DNA from: Guptibacillus algicola
GTDB lineage: Bacteria > Bacillota > Bacilli > Bacillales > Guptibacillaceae
NCBI RefSeq assembly: GCF_020171805.1
Contig: NZ_JAIVAF010000004.1
Location: forward strand, 248,001 to 312,000
Direction: 5' to 3'
Length of the DNA stretch: 64,000 bases
Under the pieces are notes generated by a model. It was not told where the DNA came from and made no database searches. It was given only the letters and a program-made list of their open reading frames with translations. Of the stretch, positions 54,281 to 63,693 are shown piece after piece. How positions within the stretch are numbered: position 1 is the first letter of the stretch; every line of letters starts with the position of its first letter. Position numbers and translations under genes: made by a program.

Positions 54281-56029
54281 ATGTTGCAAAAGCGTATTAT
54301 TCTATTTCTAGCGGTCATCGCACTGCTCGTTGGTATTTCTCTACCAAGTGAAACATCGGCTAACGGTAATATGGATCGAATCAGCGGGCAAGACCGAATC
54401 AGTACAGCTATTGAGGTATCAAAGAAATCCTGGCCAACTCAACTTACAACATCTGAAAAGGCAGTCATTCTTACACGAGCAGATATGCCATACGACGCAC
54501 TGGCAAGCTCAGGGTTAGTTGGAGTAAAACAAGCTCCAATCCTACTCACAAACCCAACGCATCTTGACGATCGAGTAGAAAAAGAAATGGATCGTCTGAA
54601 TGCAAAGAAAGTTTATATTCTAGGTGGAACTGCTGCAATCAGTTCTGGAATAGAAAATAATTTAAAACAACGCTATTCTGTCACTCGCTTAGAAGGATCG
54701 AATCGCTTCAGTACTGCAGAAGCAATCAATAAAGCAGCAGGGCTTGATAATTCCACCACAGCCATCGTTGTAAACGGACAAACGGTTGCTGATGCCTTAT
54801 CAGCATCAAGTGTAGCTGCAATCAAACAGTACCCGATCTACTTAACTACAAAAACAAAAACGCCTTCTCTTCCATCAAGCATCAAAAAAGTTTATTTGGT
54901 CGGTGGAGAATCTGTGCTAACAAATTCCGTAAAGACATCTTTAGAACAGCAGGGCAAAAGCGTTACTCGTTTGTATGGAGATGACCGCTTTCAAACGAAC
55001 CTTGCAATCAATAAAGCATTCTTTTCATCAAGCTCTTCCTATTTAGTGGTGAGAGGGACATCAACTCAAAACGATAGAGAAGATTATCCCGATGCTGTTG
55101 CGGCATCTGGATTATCCAAAAAGCTTTCCGCTCCTATCGTGTTATCTCACCATTCTACTGTTGTCTCAGAAGTTGAATCTTACTTAAAGAGCAATGCAAA
55201 ATCCATTAAGGTGTTAGGTGGAGAAGGAGCACTTCCTTCAAAAGTCGTTGGCTCTTACGAAAGTAAGCAAGCGACTGAAGAAGTCGCTCTTGGTACTGCG
55301 GTTGTAACCGCATCAAGCTTGAATGTTAGAACGGCTCCTACTACGGCTGGAACAAGAATTGGAGCTCTTCCAAGACATTCTGAAGTTGCCATTTATGGCT
55401 TTGAGGGTGACTGGGTGAAAATCAAATACAGTGGCCAATATGCTTACGTTCATGGTGCCTATCTCCTTATGAAAACAAGTGATGTATTGAACGGTCTTAC
55501 GATTGTGGTCGACCCAGGACACGGGGACCATGATCCTGGTGCAAGCAGAGGGAATCTTCTAGAGAAAGACATTAACCTCGATGTCTCCACTTACTTAGAG
55601 AAGAAGTTAAAGCAAGCAGGAGCAAACGTTGTTATGACTAGAAGAGACGATACTTTCATCGAGCTTGGTGATCGTTCAAAGATGGCAAACAAAATCGATG
55701 CTGATTCTTTCATCAGTGTTCACACAAACTCAGGTCCTGAAGCGGCTCACGGTATCGAAACATATTGGTACAGTAAATACAGCTCTGCAGAAAGTAAAGC
55801 CCTAGCAGAAAGTATTCAAAAACGCTTGATCGAAGTGACCAATGCTAGAGATCGCGGAGTTAAACATGCTAGCTTCTCTGTTGTGCGAGAATCGACGATG
55901 GCGGCTGTTCTTGTAGAGGTTGGATTCTTATCTAATAATGAAGAATACAAACTTTTGTTAAGTCAATCCTACAGAGAACAACTTGCTGATGGTATTTACC
56001 AGGGCGTTATCGATTACTACAAAAACTAA
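54281..56029 (+). CDS. N-acetylmuramoyl-L-alanine amidase with CWB2 repeats and SH3 domain
   Basis: 582 residues: signal peptide (1-27), three cell-wall-binding CWB2 repeats (about 32-325; RISGQDRISTAIEVSKKSW and similar starts RLEGSNRFSTAEAIN, RLYGDDRFQTNLAIN), an SH3 domain (about 337-400) and a C-terminal Amidase_3 domain (408-582). Zinc ligands: His in DPGHGDHDPGA, Glu in LEKDINLDV, His in FISVHTNSGPEA, Glu in LVEVGFLSNNEE. It cleaves the MurNAc-L-Ala amide bond in peptidoglycan, an autolysin of LytC type. ATG 54281 follows AGGGGG at four bases. Confidence 0.93.
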   Translation: MLQKRIILFLAVIALLVGISLPSETSANGNMDRISGQDRISTAIEVSKKSWPTQLTTSEKAVILTRADMPYDALASSGLVGVKQAPILLTNPTHLDDRVEKEMDRLNAKKVYILGGTAAISSGIENNLKQRYSVTRLEGSNRFSTAEAINKAAGLDNSTTAIVVNGQTVADALSASSVAAIKQYPIYLTTKTKTPSLPSSIKKVYLVGGESVLTNSVKTSLEQQGKSVTRLYGDDRFQTNLAINKAFFSSSSSYLVVRGTSTQNDREDYPDAVAASGLSKKLSAPIVLSHHSTVVSEVESYLKSNAKSIKVLGGEGALPSKVVGSYESKQATEEVALGTAVVTASSLNVRTAPTTAGTRIGALPRHSEVAIYGFEGDWVKIKYSGQYAYVHGAYLLMKTSDVLNGLTIVVDPGHGDHDPGASRGNLLEKDINLDVSTYLEKKLKQAGANVVMTRRDDTFIELGDRSKMANKIDADSFISVHTNSGPEAAHGIETYWYSKYSSAESKALAESIQKRLIEVTNARDRGVKHASFSVVRESTMAAVLVEVGFLSNNEEYKLLLSQSYREQLADGIYQGVIDYYKN

Positions 56030-56031
56030 TA

Positions 56032-56074
56032 AAAAAAGCGTACATTCCAGATGATCTGGAATGTACGCTTTTTT
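56032..56074. terminator. Bidirectional terminator between amidase and OsmC genes
   Basis: Palindrome AAAAGCGTACATTCCAGAT / ATCTGGAATGTACGCTTTT with T runs, convergent genes. Confidence 0.85.
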
Positions 56075-56078
56075 GTAC

Positions 56079-56507
56079 TTATGCTTTTGTCCAATTAGCA
56101 ACCATTTCAACATCTGCAGCTTCAAGCGTTGTATACACCGGGCAACGAGAATCTACGATGCGCTGAAGTTCTTGAACACGCTCTTCAGTTTCAGAAGTTT
56201 GCACCTGTGCTTCTACGTTGACCTTTTGGAAGTAAGGACGAACGCCTTCTTTCCCCATCATTCCGTTTGGATCAATCTCACCATTAATTGTGAATTCGAT
56301 TCCTTGTAGGTCGAACTCGATTTCTTTCGCTACAAAGTTAGCAATTGCATTTTCACAACCAGCTAGAGAAGCAAGAAGTGTCGCAAGTGGATTTGCACCT
56401 TCGTCAGTACCACCCATTTGTGCAGGTTCATCGATAATGATTTTGTGACCATGAGAAAGACTTTCTGTATTCATACCTTTAGATACTGCTGTAATTTTTT
56501 CGATCAT
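56079..56507 (-). CDS. OsmC family protein
   Basis: 142 residues of the OsmC/Ohr fold: LLASLAGCENAIANFVAKE carries the first redox Cys, DSRCPVYTTLEA the second. It probably reduces peroxides or detoxifies electrophiles, in the YhfA-like branch rather than Ohr. Its ATG overlaps the stop of the tetR gene (ATGA), so it is the second gene of that operon and probably under the same regulator. Confidence 0.88.
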   Translation of the reverse strand: MIEKITAVSKGMNTESLSHGHKIIIDEPAQMGGTDEGANPLATLLASLAGCENAIANFVAKEIEFDLQGIEFTINGEIDPNGMMGKEGVRPYFQKVNVEAQVQTSETEERVQELQRIVDSRCPVYTTLEAADVEMVANWTKA

Positions 56508-57073
56508 TTATAAAACTCCTTATTATTTAAATAGTAAACACGTATAGTGTCTGCAATGTTTCTAAGAATAGTTACATCCTGGTAACTTTTCATTAAAAGA
56601 ATTCCGCCTTCTAACTGAGCTACAATGGTTTGCGCATGTTTCATTGCATCACCTTCGACAAACTCTTCTAGTGCATCCCGAAGACTCTCGATCCAAGAAT
56701 GAAGGAGTCCGTTCACCTTCTCCCTAAAGACTTCATCGTGTTCGCTCATCTCAAGAGCAAGATTTCCAAATGGACAGCCGTGCATTTTTGCCTGTGCTTC
56801 ATGATAATCCACAGCCCAATTCAGCATGGTATCGAGCTTTTGTCGTCCGGTTTGATCTGTATTAAGAATGTTTTTTATCAGATGTTGTTCCCATGTTTCA
56901 ACAAAGTGATCAACCACAGCAATCCCAAGCTCTCGCTTTGATGAGAAGTAATGATAGAACTGACCTTTTCCGATTTCTGCTTCAGTAAGAATATCTTTAA
57001 GGCTTGTACTTTCATAACCTTTAGAATGGATTAATTGAGCAGTCACATTGATGATTTCATCTCTCTTTGTCAT
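56504..57073 (-). CDS. TetR/AcrR family regulator
   Basis: 189 residues: N-terminal helix-turn-helix LKDILTEAEIGKGQFYHYFS and a C-terminal ligand domain with one Cys (MHGCPFGNLALEMSEHD) that could sense electrophiles, as in the LmrA/YxaF/NemR-like groups. It overlaps osmC by four bases. A perfect 14-base palindrome upstream (57207-57220) is a candidate operator, implying autoregulation. AAGGTG fits ATG 57073 better than the frame start 57082. Confidence 0.88.
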   Translation of the reverse strand: MTKRDEIINVTAQLIHSKGYESTSLKDILTEAEIGKGQFYHYFSSKRELGIAVVDHFVETWEQHLIKNILNTDQTGRQKLDTMLNWAVDYHEAQAKMHGCPFGNLALEMSEHDEVFREKVNGLLHSWIESLRDALEEFVEGDAMKHAQTIVAQLEGGILLMKSYQDVTILRNIADTIRVYYLNNKEFYK

Positions 57074-57206
57074 AAATATCACCTTCTAATCGTTGTTAAG
57101 TCCAACTAGCTGGTGTAATTTTACCATAGGCTCTGACCTATTAGACATGCATCGTCTGCTCATAACAAGAAGGCTGAATCGTATACGTTCTATTCGATTA
57201 TCAAAA

Positions 57207-57220
57207 ACCAACCGGTTGGT
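57207..57220. promoter_or_regulatory. Candidate TetR operator
   Basis: Perfect palindrome ACCAACCGGTTGGT in the tetR-osmC upstream region, followed on the minus strand by GATAAT, which could be a -10 box; the operator would cover the spacer. Confidence 0.5.
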
Positions 57221-57265
57221 ACAGGATAAATGTAACATCGTTCGATAAGATGTGCAAAGTAAAAC

Positions 57266-57297
57266 GCTCAAGTAACGTTTACTTGAGCGTTTCGTTC
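57266..57297 (-). terminator. Terminator of the carboxymuconolactone decarboxylase-like gene
   Basis: Arms AAACGCTCAAGTAA / TTACTTGAGCGTTT (near perfect), directly after the minus-strand stop. Confidence 0.75.
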
Positions 57298-57798
57298 CTA
57301 TAACCCCAATCCGATCGACGTTTGATTGGTGTAGGATGTATAGGCGATCAACTGATTGATCTCTAAGATATGTTTATCACTGTAACCATGCTCCCGTAAG
57401 TTCTCAAGATCTTTCTTTTGTAATTCTTTCGGGTTCGCCACGAGCTTTTCTGCATAGTGCAAAATGTCCTTCACATTATTAGGGATATAATCAGAAGTAT
57501 CGTATATCTCTAACTCATATCCAATGTTGTCATTTCCACTGATCTCTTGTAGTAAAGCAAGATGCCCCTCATAACAAAAGTCGCAGCCATTCAATTTGGA
57601 TACGAAGACAACGACGGCCTCTGTTTCAAACTCATTCAACACTCCATTTTTCACAGCTTTTGCAAGTGGCATAAACGTTGAAAAGATTTCGGGACTTTTC
57701 GCAATAAGGCGGTTGAACACAGGCACAGGTTGTTCTAGTTCGTGATAGATTTCCATTTCTTTTAAGTCAGATTGTTTTGCTGGTTTTATCCAAGGCAT
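57298..57798 (-). CDS. Carboxymuconolactone decarboxylase / AhpD-like peroxidase-related protein
   Basis: 166 residues. The AhpD-type CxxC is in KLNGCDFCYEGHLALLQE (Cys-Asp-Phe-Cys with a following His), the hallmark of alkylhydroperoxidase-D-like redox proteins. An antioxidant role is likely; the physiological partner is unknown. AGGTGAGG precedes the ATG. It is a single gene upstream of the tetR-osmC operon in the same direction. Confidence 0.85.
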   Translation of the reverse strand: MPWIKPAKQSDLKEMEIYHELEQPVPVFNRLIAKSPEIFSTFMPLAKAVKNGVLNEFETEAVVVFVSKLNGCDFCYEGHLALLQEISGNDNIGYELEIYDTSDYIPNNVKDILHYAEKLVANPKELQKKDLENLREHGYSDKHILEINQLIAYTSYTNQTSIGLGL

Positions 57799-57960
57799 TC
57801 AATAACCTCACCTTCTATAGATTTACACGTGCTATCATACCAAACTTCGCTTAAATCTAAAAAAGACTTGGACACTGTTCCCTTCAAGAAGATTCTCCCA
57901 TCATTTGATTATCATGGTAAACTATAGATATCTACTTACTGCTTTATGAGGTGGTTACAC

Positions 57961-59064
57961 ATGCAATTGATTCAGGATTATTTCAGCAACATGATGATGA
58001 TGCTTGCTCTTTTATTTATCTATTATCAGCATTACAAAGACGAAAACCTCGTTGATACATCTTCCATAAAACGCAAACTGACAAGTGGTTTTTTTGCCGG
58101 GCTAGCAGGCAGCCTACTCATGTTTTTCGGGATTGAAATCGGCACAAGTACCATCATTGACATGAGGCATGTTCCTTTTCTGCTTGTCACGCTGTATGGT
58201 GGCTTTCTACCAGGTGCTGTTGCTCTAATAGTCATTCAGCTTGTGCGTTTTGCGATTGGAGTTTCAATTTCTTCTTTTGCTTCTCTCGTCTTGCTCATTA
58301 CGTTATTCATTGGATATTTACTGTTCCGAAGATGGCAGGTAGGGACTATGCTAAAAGTATTCCTCATGCTCATCTACTCTAATATTACGTTCACAGTAGT
58401 CATAACACTCATGCTCGACATAGAGTCTTTCTATAAGATTAACCTTCTCTTCTGGATCACCTCTTTGGCTTCCGGAATGATGGCAATCTATACATCGGAA
58501 TATTTACGAAGGATCAACCATTTATTCAAACAATACCAGCTTAGTTCGACAATCGATCCTCTTACTGGATTAAACAATGTAAGGAGCTTCGATGAAGCAA
58601 TGAATATAGCAATTAGAGAAAGCAACATTAAAAGAAAGCCACTGTCACTCTTGATCATCGATATTGATTACTTCAAGCAAGTAAATGACACATACGGTCA
58701 TACAGCAGGAGATGCCGTTCTACAGCAGTTTGGCACTGCGCTTCGAAAGTCGGTCGGACCAGAAGATATCGTCTCGAGGAACGGTGGAGAAGAATTCACT
58801 ATTCTTCTCAAAAACACTTCACATGATGAAGCATTAACGACAGCCGAATACGTTCGATCCTTTATAGAAGAACAGCTTTTCAAAGCATCTCATATGGAGA
58901 CGCTCCACATTACCGCGTCTCTCGGTGTTGCCACCTATCCAGAAACTGTCTTTTCGAGTGATGAACTTTACAGCAAAGCAGACCAGGCTCTTTACACCGC
59001 TAAACGAAAAGGACGTAATAGAGTGTGCTCAACAAATGAGTTAAGTGAGTTGGTCACACAGTAA
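57961..59064 (+). CDS. Membrane-bound diguanylate cyclase (5TMR-LYT + GGDEF)
   Basis: 367 residues: five to six membrane helices (about 10-185), as in DgcK-like Bacillus proteins, and a GGDEF domain (about 200-360) with active-site GGEEF at 275-279, plus IDIDYFKQVNDTYGH. An active cyclase is likely. The inhibitory I-site RxxD is not kept: GPED occupies that place, so product inhibition may be absent. GAGGTG seven bases before ATG 57961 sets the start. Confidence 0.9.
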   Translation: MQLIQDYFSNMMMMLALLFIYYQHYKDENLVDTSSIKRKLTSGFFAGLAGSLLMFFGIEIGTSTIIDMRHVPFLLVTLYGGFLPGAVALIVIQLVRFAIGVSISSFASLVLLITLFIGYLLFRRWQVGTMLKVFLMLIYSNITFTVVITLMLDIESFYKINLLFWITSLASGMMAIYTSEYLRRINHLFKQYQLSSTIDPLTGLNNVRSFDEAMNIAIRESNIKRKPLSLLIIDIDYFKQVNDTYGHTAGDAVLQQFGTALRKSVGPEDIVSRNGGEEFTILLKNTSHDEALTTAEYVRSFIEEQLFKASHMETLHITASLGVATYPETVFSSDELYSKADQALYTAKRKGRNRVCSTNELSELVTQ

Positions 59065-59079
59065 ACCTAGTTACGCTTA

Positions 59080-59110
59080 AGACTGCCAGAGAGATCTGGC
59101 AGTCTTTTAT
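59080..59110. terminator. Terminator of the diguanylate cyclase gene
   Basis: Arms AAGACTGCCAGA / TCTGGCAGTCTT followed by TTATTC. Confidence 0.8.
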
Positions 59111-59151
59111 TCTGTTCCCTGGATTCTCGTAAGTTTTGCTTTAAACCCTCA

Positions 59152-59186
59152 AAAAAACCCGTTGGTGACGATTCACCAGCGGGTTA
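59152..59186 (-). terminator. Terminator of the PAS kinase gene
   Basis: Arms AACCCGCTGGTGA / TCACCAACGGGTT on the minus strand, followed by TTTTTTTGAGG; the hairpin overlaps the stop region. Confidence 0.7.
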
Positions 59187-61047
59187 CATCTTCTCTATCT
59201 ATCATATTTGGCAAAAGGATAGTCACACACGTACCTTTGTCCATTTCGCTTTCAATCTCAATATGACCATTATGCTCGGAAATAATTTTATTGCTTACTG
59301 TCATACCGAGCCCTACTCCTTTTTCTTTATTCGTATAAAATGGAGTACCTATATACTCGATACGCTCATGATCGATTCCTTTTCCATTATCTTCGATAGT
59401 GATAGAAATATTTTCACTTGTTACAGTTATAGAAATGAGAATTTCTCCATTATCATGTTCGATCGCATCGATCGCATTTTGTAATACATTAATAAATACT
59501 TGTTTGATCTGATCACTTCGACATTGTGTAAATATCGGCTTATTCACATGGTTCGTTACGGTTATATTTCTTTTATTCGCAGCGAGTTGTACATCTGAGA
59601 TGGCGTTTTCCATCACCATTTTGAGATTCACCTCAAATGTATTGATCGCTTCCGGTTTTCCGAGAGAAATAAATCCGTTCACAACTTCTTCTAGCTTTTT
59701 CAGTTCATCATTAATTATGCGATGAAATTCTTTCTCCTTATCATCTTTGTCTTTTGAAAGTAAACTAAGAAATCCCTTGATTGAAGTTAATGGCGTTCGA
59801 ATTTCGTGCGCAAAACCAGCTGCTAACTCACCAACAACAGAAAGCTTCTCAATATTCTTTTTGTATTGGTCGATTTTTATTTTTTCAGTAATGTCTCTTG
59901 AAATGACAACAAAGCGATTAACCTCGCCGCACTCCCCAATCACAGGCATTCCTTTACCTTCAAATGTTAACACTTCACCTGAAGCATGAAGTTTACGATA
60001 GGTTACTGTTACTGGCTCTCTGAAGTTGCGAAGTTTCGTAAGCACGTCCATGCATAAGTCACAATCATCAGGATGAACATGGGCTAATATATCTTTCCCT
60101 ACGACATCTTCAGGACGATAGTCTAAGAGAGAATGATAAGAAGGTGAGGCATAGACAATAACCCCGTTCAAATCCAAAAGGCAGATTAAGTCACTGCTAT
60201 GCTCTACAATCATGCGATGCTTTTGTTCACTCACACTCAACTTCTTCTCAGCTAACTTCTGTTTTGTTATGTCTCTTGAGACCACGATATAGTGGTATCG
60301 TTCCTCATTTTGTACGCTGATTGCTCGTGAATCAAACCAGCGATATTGACCATCGATTCGTAATAGCCTATATTTCACGGATACAGGCTTTTTGTATTTA
60401 ACGAGGTGAGCGAATACCTCTTTTACCCTTGCAACGTCATCAGGGTGAACGTACTTAAAAGAACTTGCGCCAATTTCATTTTCTATTCCATCTCTTGAGT
60501 AATCACGATAGGAAGGAGATACATATAAAAAACTCCCTTCATGATCTAATAAGCTAACTATCTCACTCATGTTTTCTGTAATCAGCTTATAGTGGTATAA
60601 CGTTTCCTCAACTAATTTTTCTTCACACCCTTTTTCTTCGATTAAAGCAACGGTTTGACCGAGTTCGTTCGCAATTGGGACTCCCATTACTTCTACATAA
60701 ACGTAAGACCCATCTTGTTTAATCCATTTTTGGGTCGAAGGTCCTGTATTTATCCCATTTTGCAAAGAATGAATTCTACTTGCTACTGCTGTTCTTTGGG
60801 ATTCATCAATCGTTTCCCATATTGATTTTCCTTCTATTTCAGAAAGTGTATAGTAACCTAATAGCTTTAAAGCTGCTCCATTCAGGTATACCCATTTCCA
60901 ATCCTTCTGGATCACTACAGCTGATGAAGATCTATTATAGTAATCTATAATATCACCCAAAGCTTTGCGTTCATCCATTGGTTTAGACATCGTTTGAGGA
61001 GGTCGCTCGGCATCATGTTCAATAGGGTAGTGATTCACTCTAGTCAT
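59173..61047 (-). CDS. PAS-domain sensor histidine kinase (KinA-like)
   Basis: 624 residues without membrane helix: three PAS domains (about 40-160, 165-285, 290-410), HisKA with phosphoacceptor His414 in AGFAHEIRTPLTSIKGFL, and a HATPase domain (NAIDAIEHDNGEI, IEDNGKGIDHE, GVGLGMTVSNKII). The absence of a response regulator next door and the architecture suggest a phosphorelay kinase of the KinA/KinE group. The frame reaches 61194 upstream, but those codons contain a terminator hairpin; GGGAGG before ATG 61047 marks the start. Confidence 0.87.
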   Translation of the reverse strand: MTRVNHYPIEHDAERPPQTMSKPMDERKALGDIIDYYNRSSSAVVIQKDWKWVYLNGAALKLLGYYTLSEIEGKSIWETIDESQRTAVASRIHSLQNGINTGPSTQKWIKQDGSYVYVEVMGVPIANELGQTVALIEEKGCEEKLVEETLYHYKLITENMSEIVSLLDHEGSFLYVSPSYRDYSRDGIENEIGASSFKYVHPDDVARVKEVFAHLVKYKKPVSVKYRLLRIDGQYRWFDSRAISVQNEERYHYIVVSRDITKQKLAEKKLSVSEQKHRMIVEHSSDLICLLDLNGVIVYASPSYHSLLDYRPEDVVGKDILAHVHPDDCDLCMDVLTKLRNFREPVTVTYRKLHASGEVLTFEGKGMPVIGECGEVNRFVVISRDITEKIKIDQYKKNIEKLSVVGELAAGFAHEIRTPLTSIKGFLSLLSKDKDDKEKEFHRIINDELKKLEEVVNGFISLGKPEAINTFEVNLKMVMENAISDVQLAANKRNITVTNHVNKPIFTQCRSDQIKQVFINVLQNAIDAIEHDNGEILISITVTSENISITIEDNGKGIDHERIEYIGTPFYTNKEKGVGLGMTVSNKIISEHNGHIEIESEMDKGTCVTILLPNMIDREDVTRW

Positions 61048-61149
61048 AGGGCCTCCCGATATGCGATTTAGATTTTTCAGGACTTTTGAACGATAAAACT
61101 TATACAATACTTTCTTCTTTAAATGGATATTTCCTGCTAAAAAATACAG

Positions 61150-61188
61150 AAAAAGAAGGATTCTCATAATAATGAGATCCTTCCTTAT
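61150..61188 (-). terminator. Terminator of the amidohydrolase gene
   Basis: On the minus strand GAAGGATCTCAT / ATGAGAATCCTTC followed by TTTTTCTG, eight bases after the amidohydrolase stop. It separates this gene from the kinase. Confidence 0.8.
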
Positions 61189-61195
61189 GATCAAG

Positions 61196-62785
61196 CTAAT
61201 AGACTCTTTTACCTTTAATCCATGTTTGAAGTACGTTTATTTGATTTATCTTGTGAGGTTGAATTTCTTCAGGATGATCCGATAAGAAAACAAAGTCTGC
61301 CGTAAATCCTTCTTCTAATTTCCCTTTCTGATGCTCTTGAAATTCTAACTCAGCACCTGTAGCTGTGTAGGCTTGATAAATTTCACCAATCGACAAACGC
61401 TCTTTCGGAAGCCACCCGCCTTCAGGCATACCCTCCTCATCCTGTCTTGTTACTGCAGCATACATGTGCATAAAGGGATTGAGGTGTCCAATCGGACTAT
61501 CAGAGCTACCGGTAAAAGGAATACCCATCCTACTTACCGTCTTCCACGGGTTACAATACTTCTCTTGTTTCTTTCCTACCCAATCCGCTGATTGATCATA
61601 CTCACTCATCATAAAGCCTGGCTGGATTTCTAGATATGGTTTAATATTCTTTAATCGTTCTAGTAAATCTGGTGCAAGTATTTGCGCATGAATAATTCTG
61701 GGACGCATTCTCACGCCAACTTTTTCGATCGCATTAATCGCTTGCTCTACTGTCCGATCTCCAATCGCATGCATAGTTACCTGCATGTTATTTTCGTCCG
61801 CTGTTCTCACCATTTCGTTAAGCTCTTCTTGCGTATAAATTAAAGTACCACTTGTTTCCGGCTTATCATGGTATGGCTTTCTCAAAGCTGCTGTATGAAG
61901 ACGCTGCGTTCCATCTAGAAATATCTTAAATGCACCCATGCGGACCCTATCCGTTCCCTCCCCAGTTCTTCTATCGTGAGTATTCAAATAATCCTCCATA
62001 TCTTTCTGGTTATAAACATAATGATGAAGATGTACTTGGAGTGGTAGTCCTCCTTCATCTTCTAACTTTCTATAGCTTTTCCATACCCGATCGAAAGAAC
62101 CTGTGTAATTTAAATCATCGGTATGTACGGAGGATATACCATTCTCAAGTAAGTGTGGAACGGCATCTTGAATTGCTTCAAACACTTCATCCTCTGTCTT
62201 TTGCCTAAAATGAAACTTAATGAAATGGACTGCTGTATCTTTAAATCGACCATTCCACTTGCCTTCCTCATCTTTTTCAATAAACCTTTCATGCTTTTCT
62301 TCGAGGTGATCGTGCTTCTTAATTATTTTTAAAGCCTCTTCATTTACAATACATTCGTGGCCATCTTCATGAAGAAAAAACATCGGCTTTTTGTACTCTA
62401 GTTCCTCAAGATCTCTAGCATTCAATAAATGGTCTATATCCGAAAACTTACTATCGATCAAACCTCGCCCTACTATCCATTCATTTTCTTCCATTTCTTC
62501 TTCCGTATAGTGATTCCTTACAATGTCCTTCATTTCTTTCCAAGAGGATACTTCGCGCATATCAAGTTCTTTCTTCATTAGTCCGTAGCGAAGCAAGTGC
62601 ATGTGCGTATCGTTAAATGACGGAGCAATCGCTTTACCTTCCCCTTCTACAATCTCAATGTCATTGTCATCGCCTTTATATAAGCCTTTCTGTACTGAAG
62701 TGATTATCCCATTCTCAATAATGACATGCCCTTCTATCGTTTCATTCCCAGGTCGATACACTTTAACGTTGTTAATAACCTTCAT
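61196..62785 (-). CDS. YtcJ-like amidohydrolase (Amidohydro_3)
   Basis: 529 residues. The metal-binding HxH of the amidohydrolase superfamily is in FNDTHMHLLRYG; other ligands are in VTMHAIGDRTVEQA (His), IIHAQILAP (His) and TGSSDSPIGHLNP (Asp). It should hydrolyse an amide or related bond in the cytoplasm; YtcJ-family substrates are mostly unknown, some are N-substituted formamides. Single gene with its own terminator. Confidence 0.87.
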   Translation of the reverse strand: MKVINNVKVYRPGNETIEGHVIIENGIITSVQKGLYKGDDNDIEIVEGEGKAIAPSFNDTHMHLLRYGLMKKELDMREVSSWKEMKDIVRNHYTEEEMEENEWIVGRGLIDSKFSDIDHLLNARDLEELEYKKPMFFLHEDGHECIVNEEALKIIKKHDHLEEKHERFIEKDEEGKWNGRFKDTAVHFIKFHFRQKTEDEVFEAIQDAVPHLLENGISSVHTDDLNYTGSFDRVWKSYRKLEDEGGLPLQVHLHHYVYNQKDMEDYLNTHDRRTGEGTDRVRMGAFKIFLDGTQRLHTAALRKPYHDKPETSGTLIYTQEELNEMVRTADENNMQVTMHAIGDRTVEQAINAIEKVGVRMRPRIIHAQILAPDLLERLKNIKPYLEIQPGFMMSEYDQSADWVGKKQEKYCNPWKTVSRMGIPFTGSSDSPIGHLNPFMHMYAAVTRQDEEGMPEGGWLPKERLSIGEIYQAYTATGAELEFQEHQKGKLEEGFTADFVFLSDHPEEIQPHKINQINVLQTWIKGKRVY

Positions 62786-62846
62786 TTTTCCACCCTTTCG
62801 TACGTCTCTCTATTTTTATCTACCCGGGGATAGAAACGTTTATTCA

Positions 62847-62878
62847 CAAAAAGGAGCCCTTGACTAGGCTCCTTCTGA
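62847..62878 (-). terminator. Terminator of the AAC(3)-like gene
   Basis: Arms AAGGAGCC / GGCTCCTT flanked by T/A runs, about ten bases after the minus-strand stop. Confidence 0.7.
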
Positions 62879-62886
62879 AATCACAT

Positions 62887-63693
62887 TCACATTGATTGTT
62901 TTTGATACCACTCTCGTCCAAAATCAACTATTTTTCTTTGTTCTATCAGTTTACATGTGGCTTTTCCAATCTTCATACAGTAATAGTCTCCGCTTTTCTC
63001 AAATTCCTTACCAATCTGTTCAAATACATCAGAATCATAGTCAATTTCTTTAAACGTTTTCCAAACTCGCTCACCATTCTCTATAAGTGCTGCTGATTTC
63101 TCTTGTAAAGGAGGGTTAGGAATACCATGCTCTGCGTAATGGAGCGACGTATTGCTATCATGCCCCACTCCAAGCATAAGAACCATGCCATCGAGTTCAT
63201 AGATTTTCGCAAGTGGCGATCGATCACCAAAACCCGCTTCAAGAGGCTGTTCCTCTAAAATGTAGTCACTTTGTTTTCCCCACGCAGTGAAGGAATATGT
63301 CGGATGATTACTTCTTTTTACACCTGGCATCGTTCGAAACAATTCTGCTATGACGCCCATTCCTCGTGTTGGAGTCGTATCCTTACAATAAGCAGGCATG
63401 TTCGCTCTGATAATTTGCCACCAGGATTCAGGAACAGGAGGATTCATCCAGTTCGCTGGGTCTGAATTACCCGCCGATTGTGCAGGCATTACGATTGTGC
63501 CTTCCTCACCAACTGATTCGATCAATGCTCGGATTACTGCTTCAGGCCCCCCGCATACCCAACCTAGCGAACTGAGGGAAGAATGGACAAGGATCGTCAT
63601 CCCCTCTTTTACACCTAGGCCCCGAAAATCATCTACTAAACTAGTGATTGTATGTGGTTCGATCATGCTTTCTGTCGTTCTTTTCTCTGTCAT
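62887..63693 (-). CDS. AAC(3)-family N-acetyltransferase
   Basis: 268 residues of the aminoglycoside 3-N-acetyltransferase/FrbF fold: ILVHSSLSSLGWVCGGPEAV near the N-terminus (acetyl-CoA pocket), VMPAQSAGNSD, and SNHPTYSFTAWG followed by GFGDRSPLAKIYEL. Whether it acetylates aminoglycosides or a natural substrate is open; YokD-like Bacillus relatives are common. Its ATG overlaps the stop of the upstream partial gene (ATGA), so they are translationally coupled. Confidence 0.87.
   Translation of the reverse strand: MTEKRTTESMIEPHTITSLVDDFRGLGVKEGMTILVHSSLSSLGWVCGGPEAVIRALIESVGEEGTIVMPAQSAGNSDPANWMNPPVPESWWQIIRANMPAYCKDTTPTRGMGVIAELFRTMPGVKRSNHPTYSFTAWGKQSDYILEEQPLEAGFGDRSPLAKIYELDGMVLMLGVGHDSNTSLHYAEHGIPNPPLQEKSAALIENGERVWKTFKEIDYDSDVFEQIGKEFEKSGDYYCMKIGKATCKLIEQRKIVDFGREWYQKQSM

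Noticed and set aside
61048-61194. N-terminal extension of the PAS kinase
   Set aside because: These codons contain the amidohydrolase terminator hairpin with its T run, and GGGAGG marks the later ATG.
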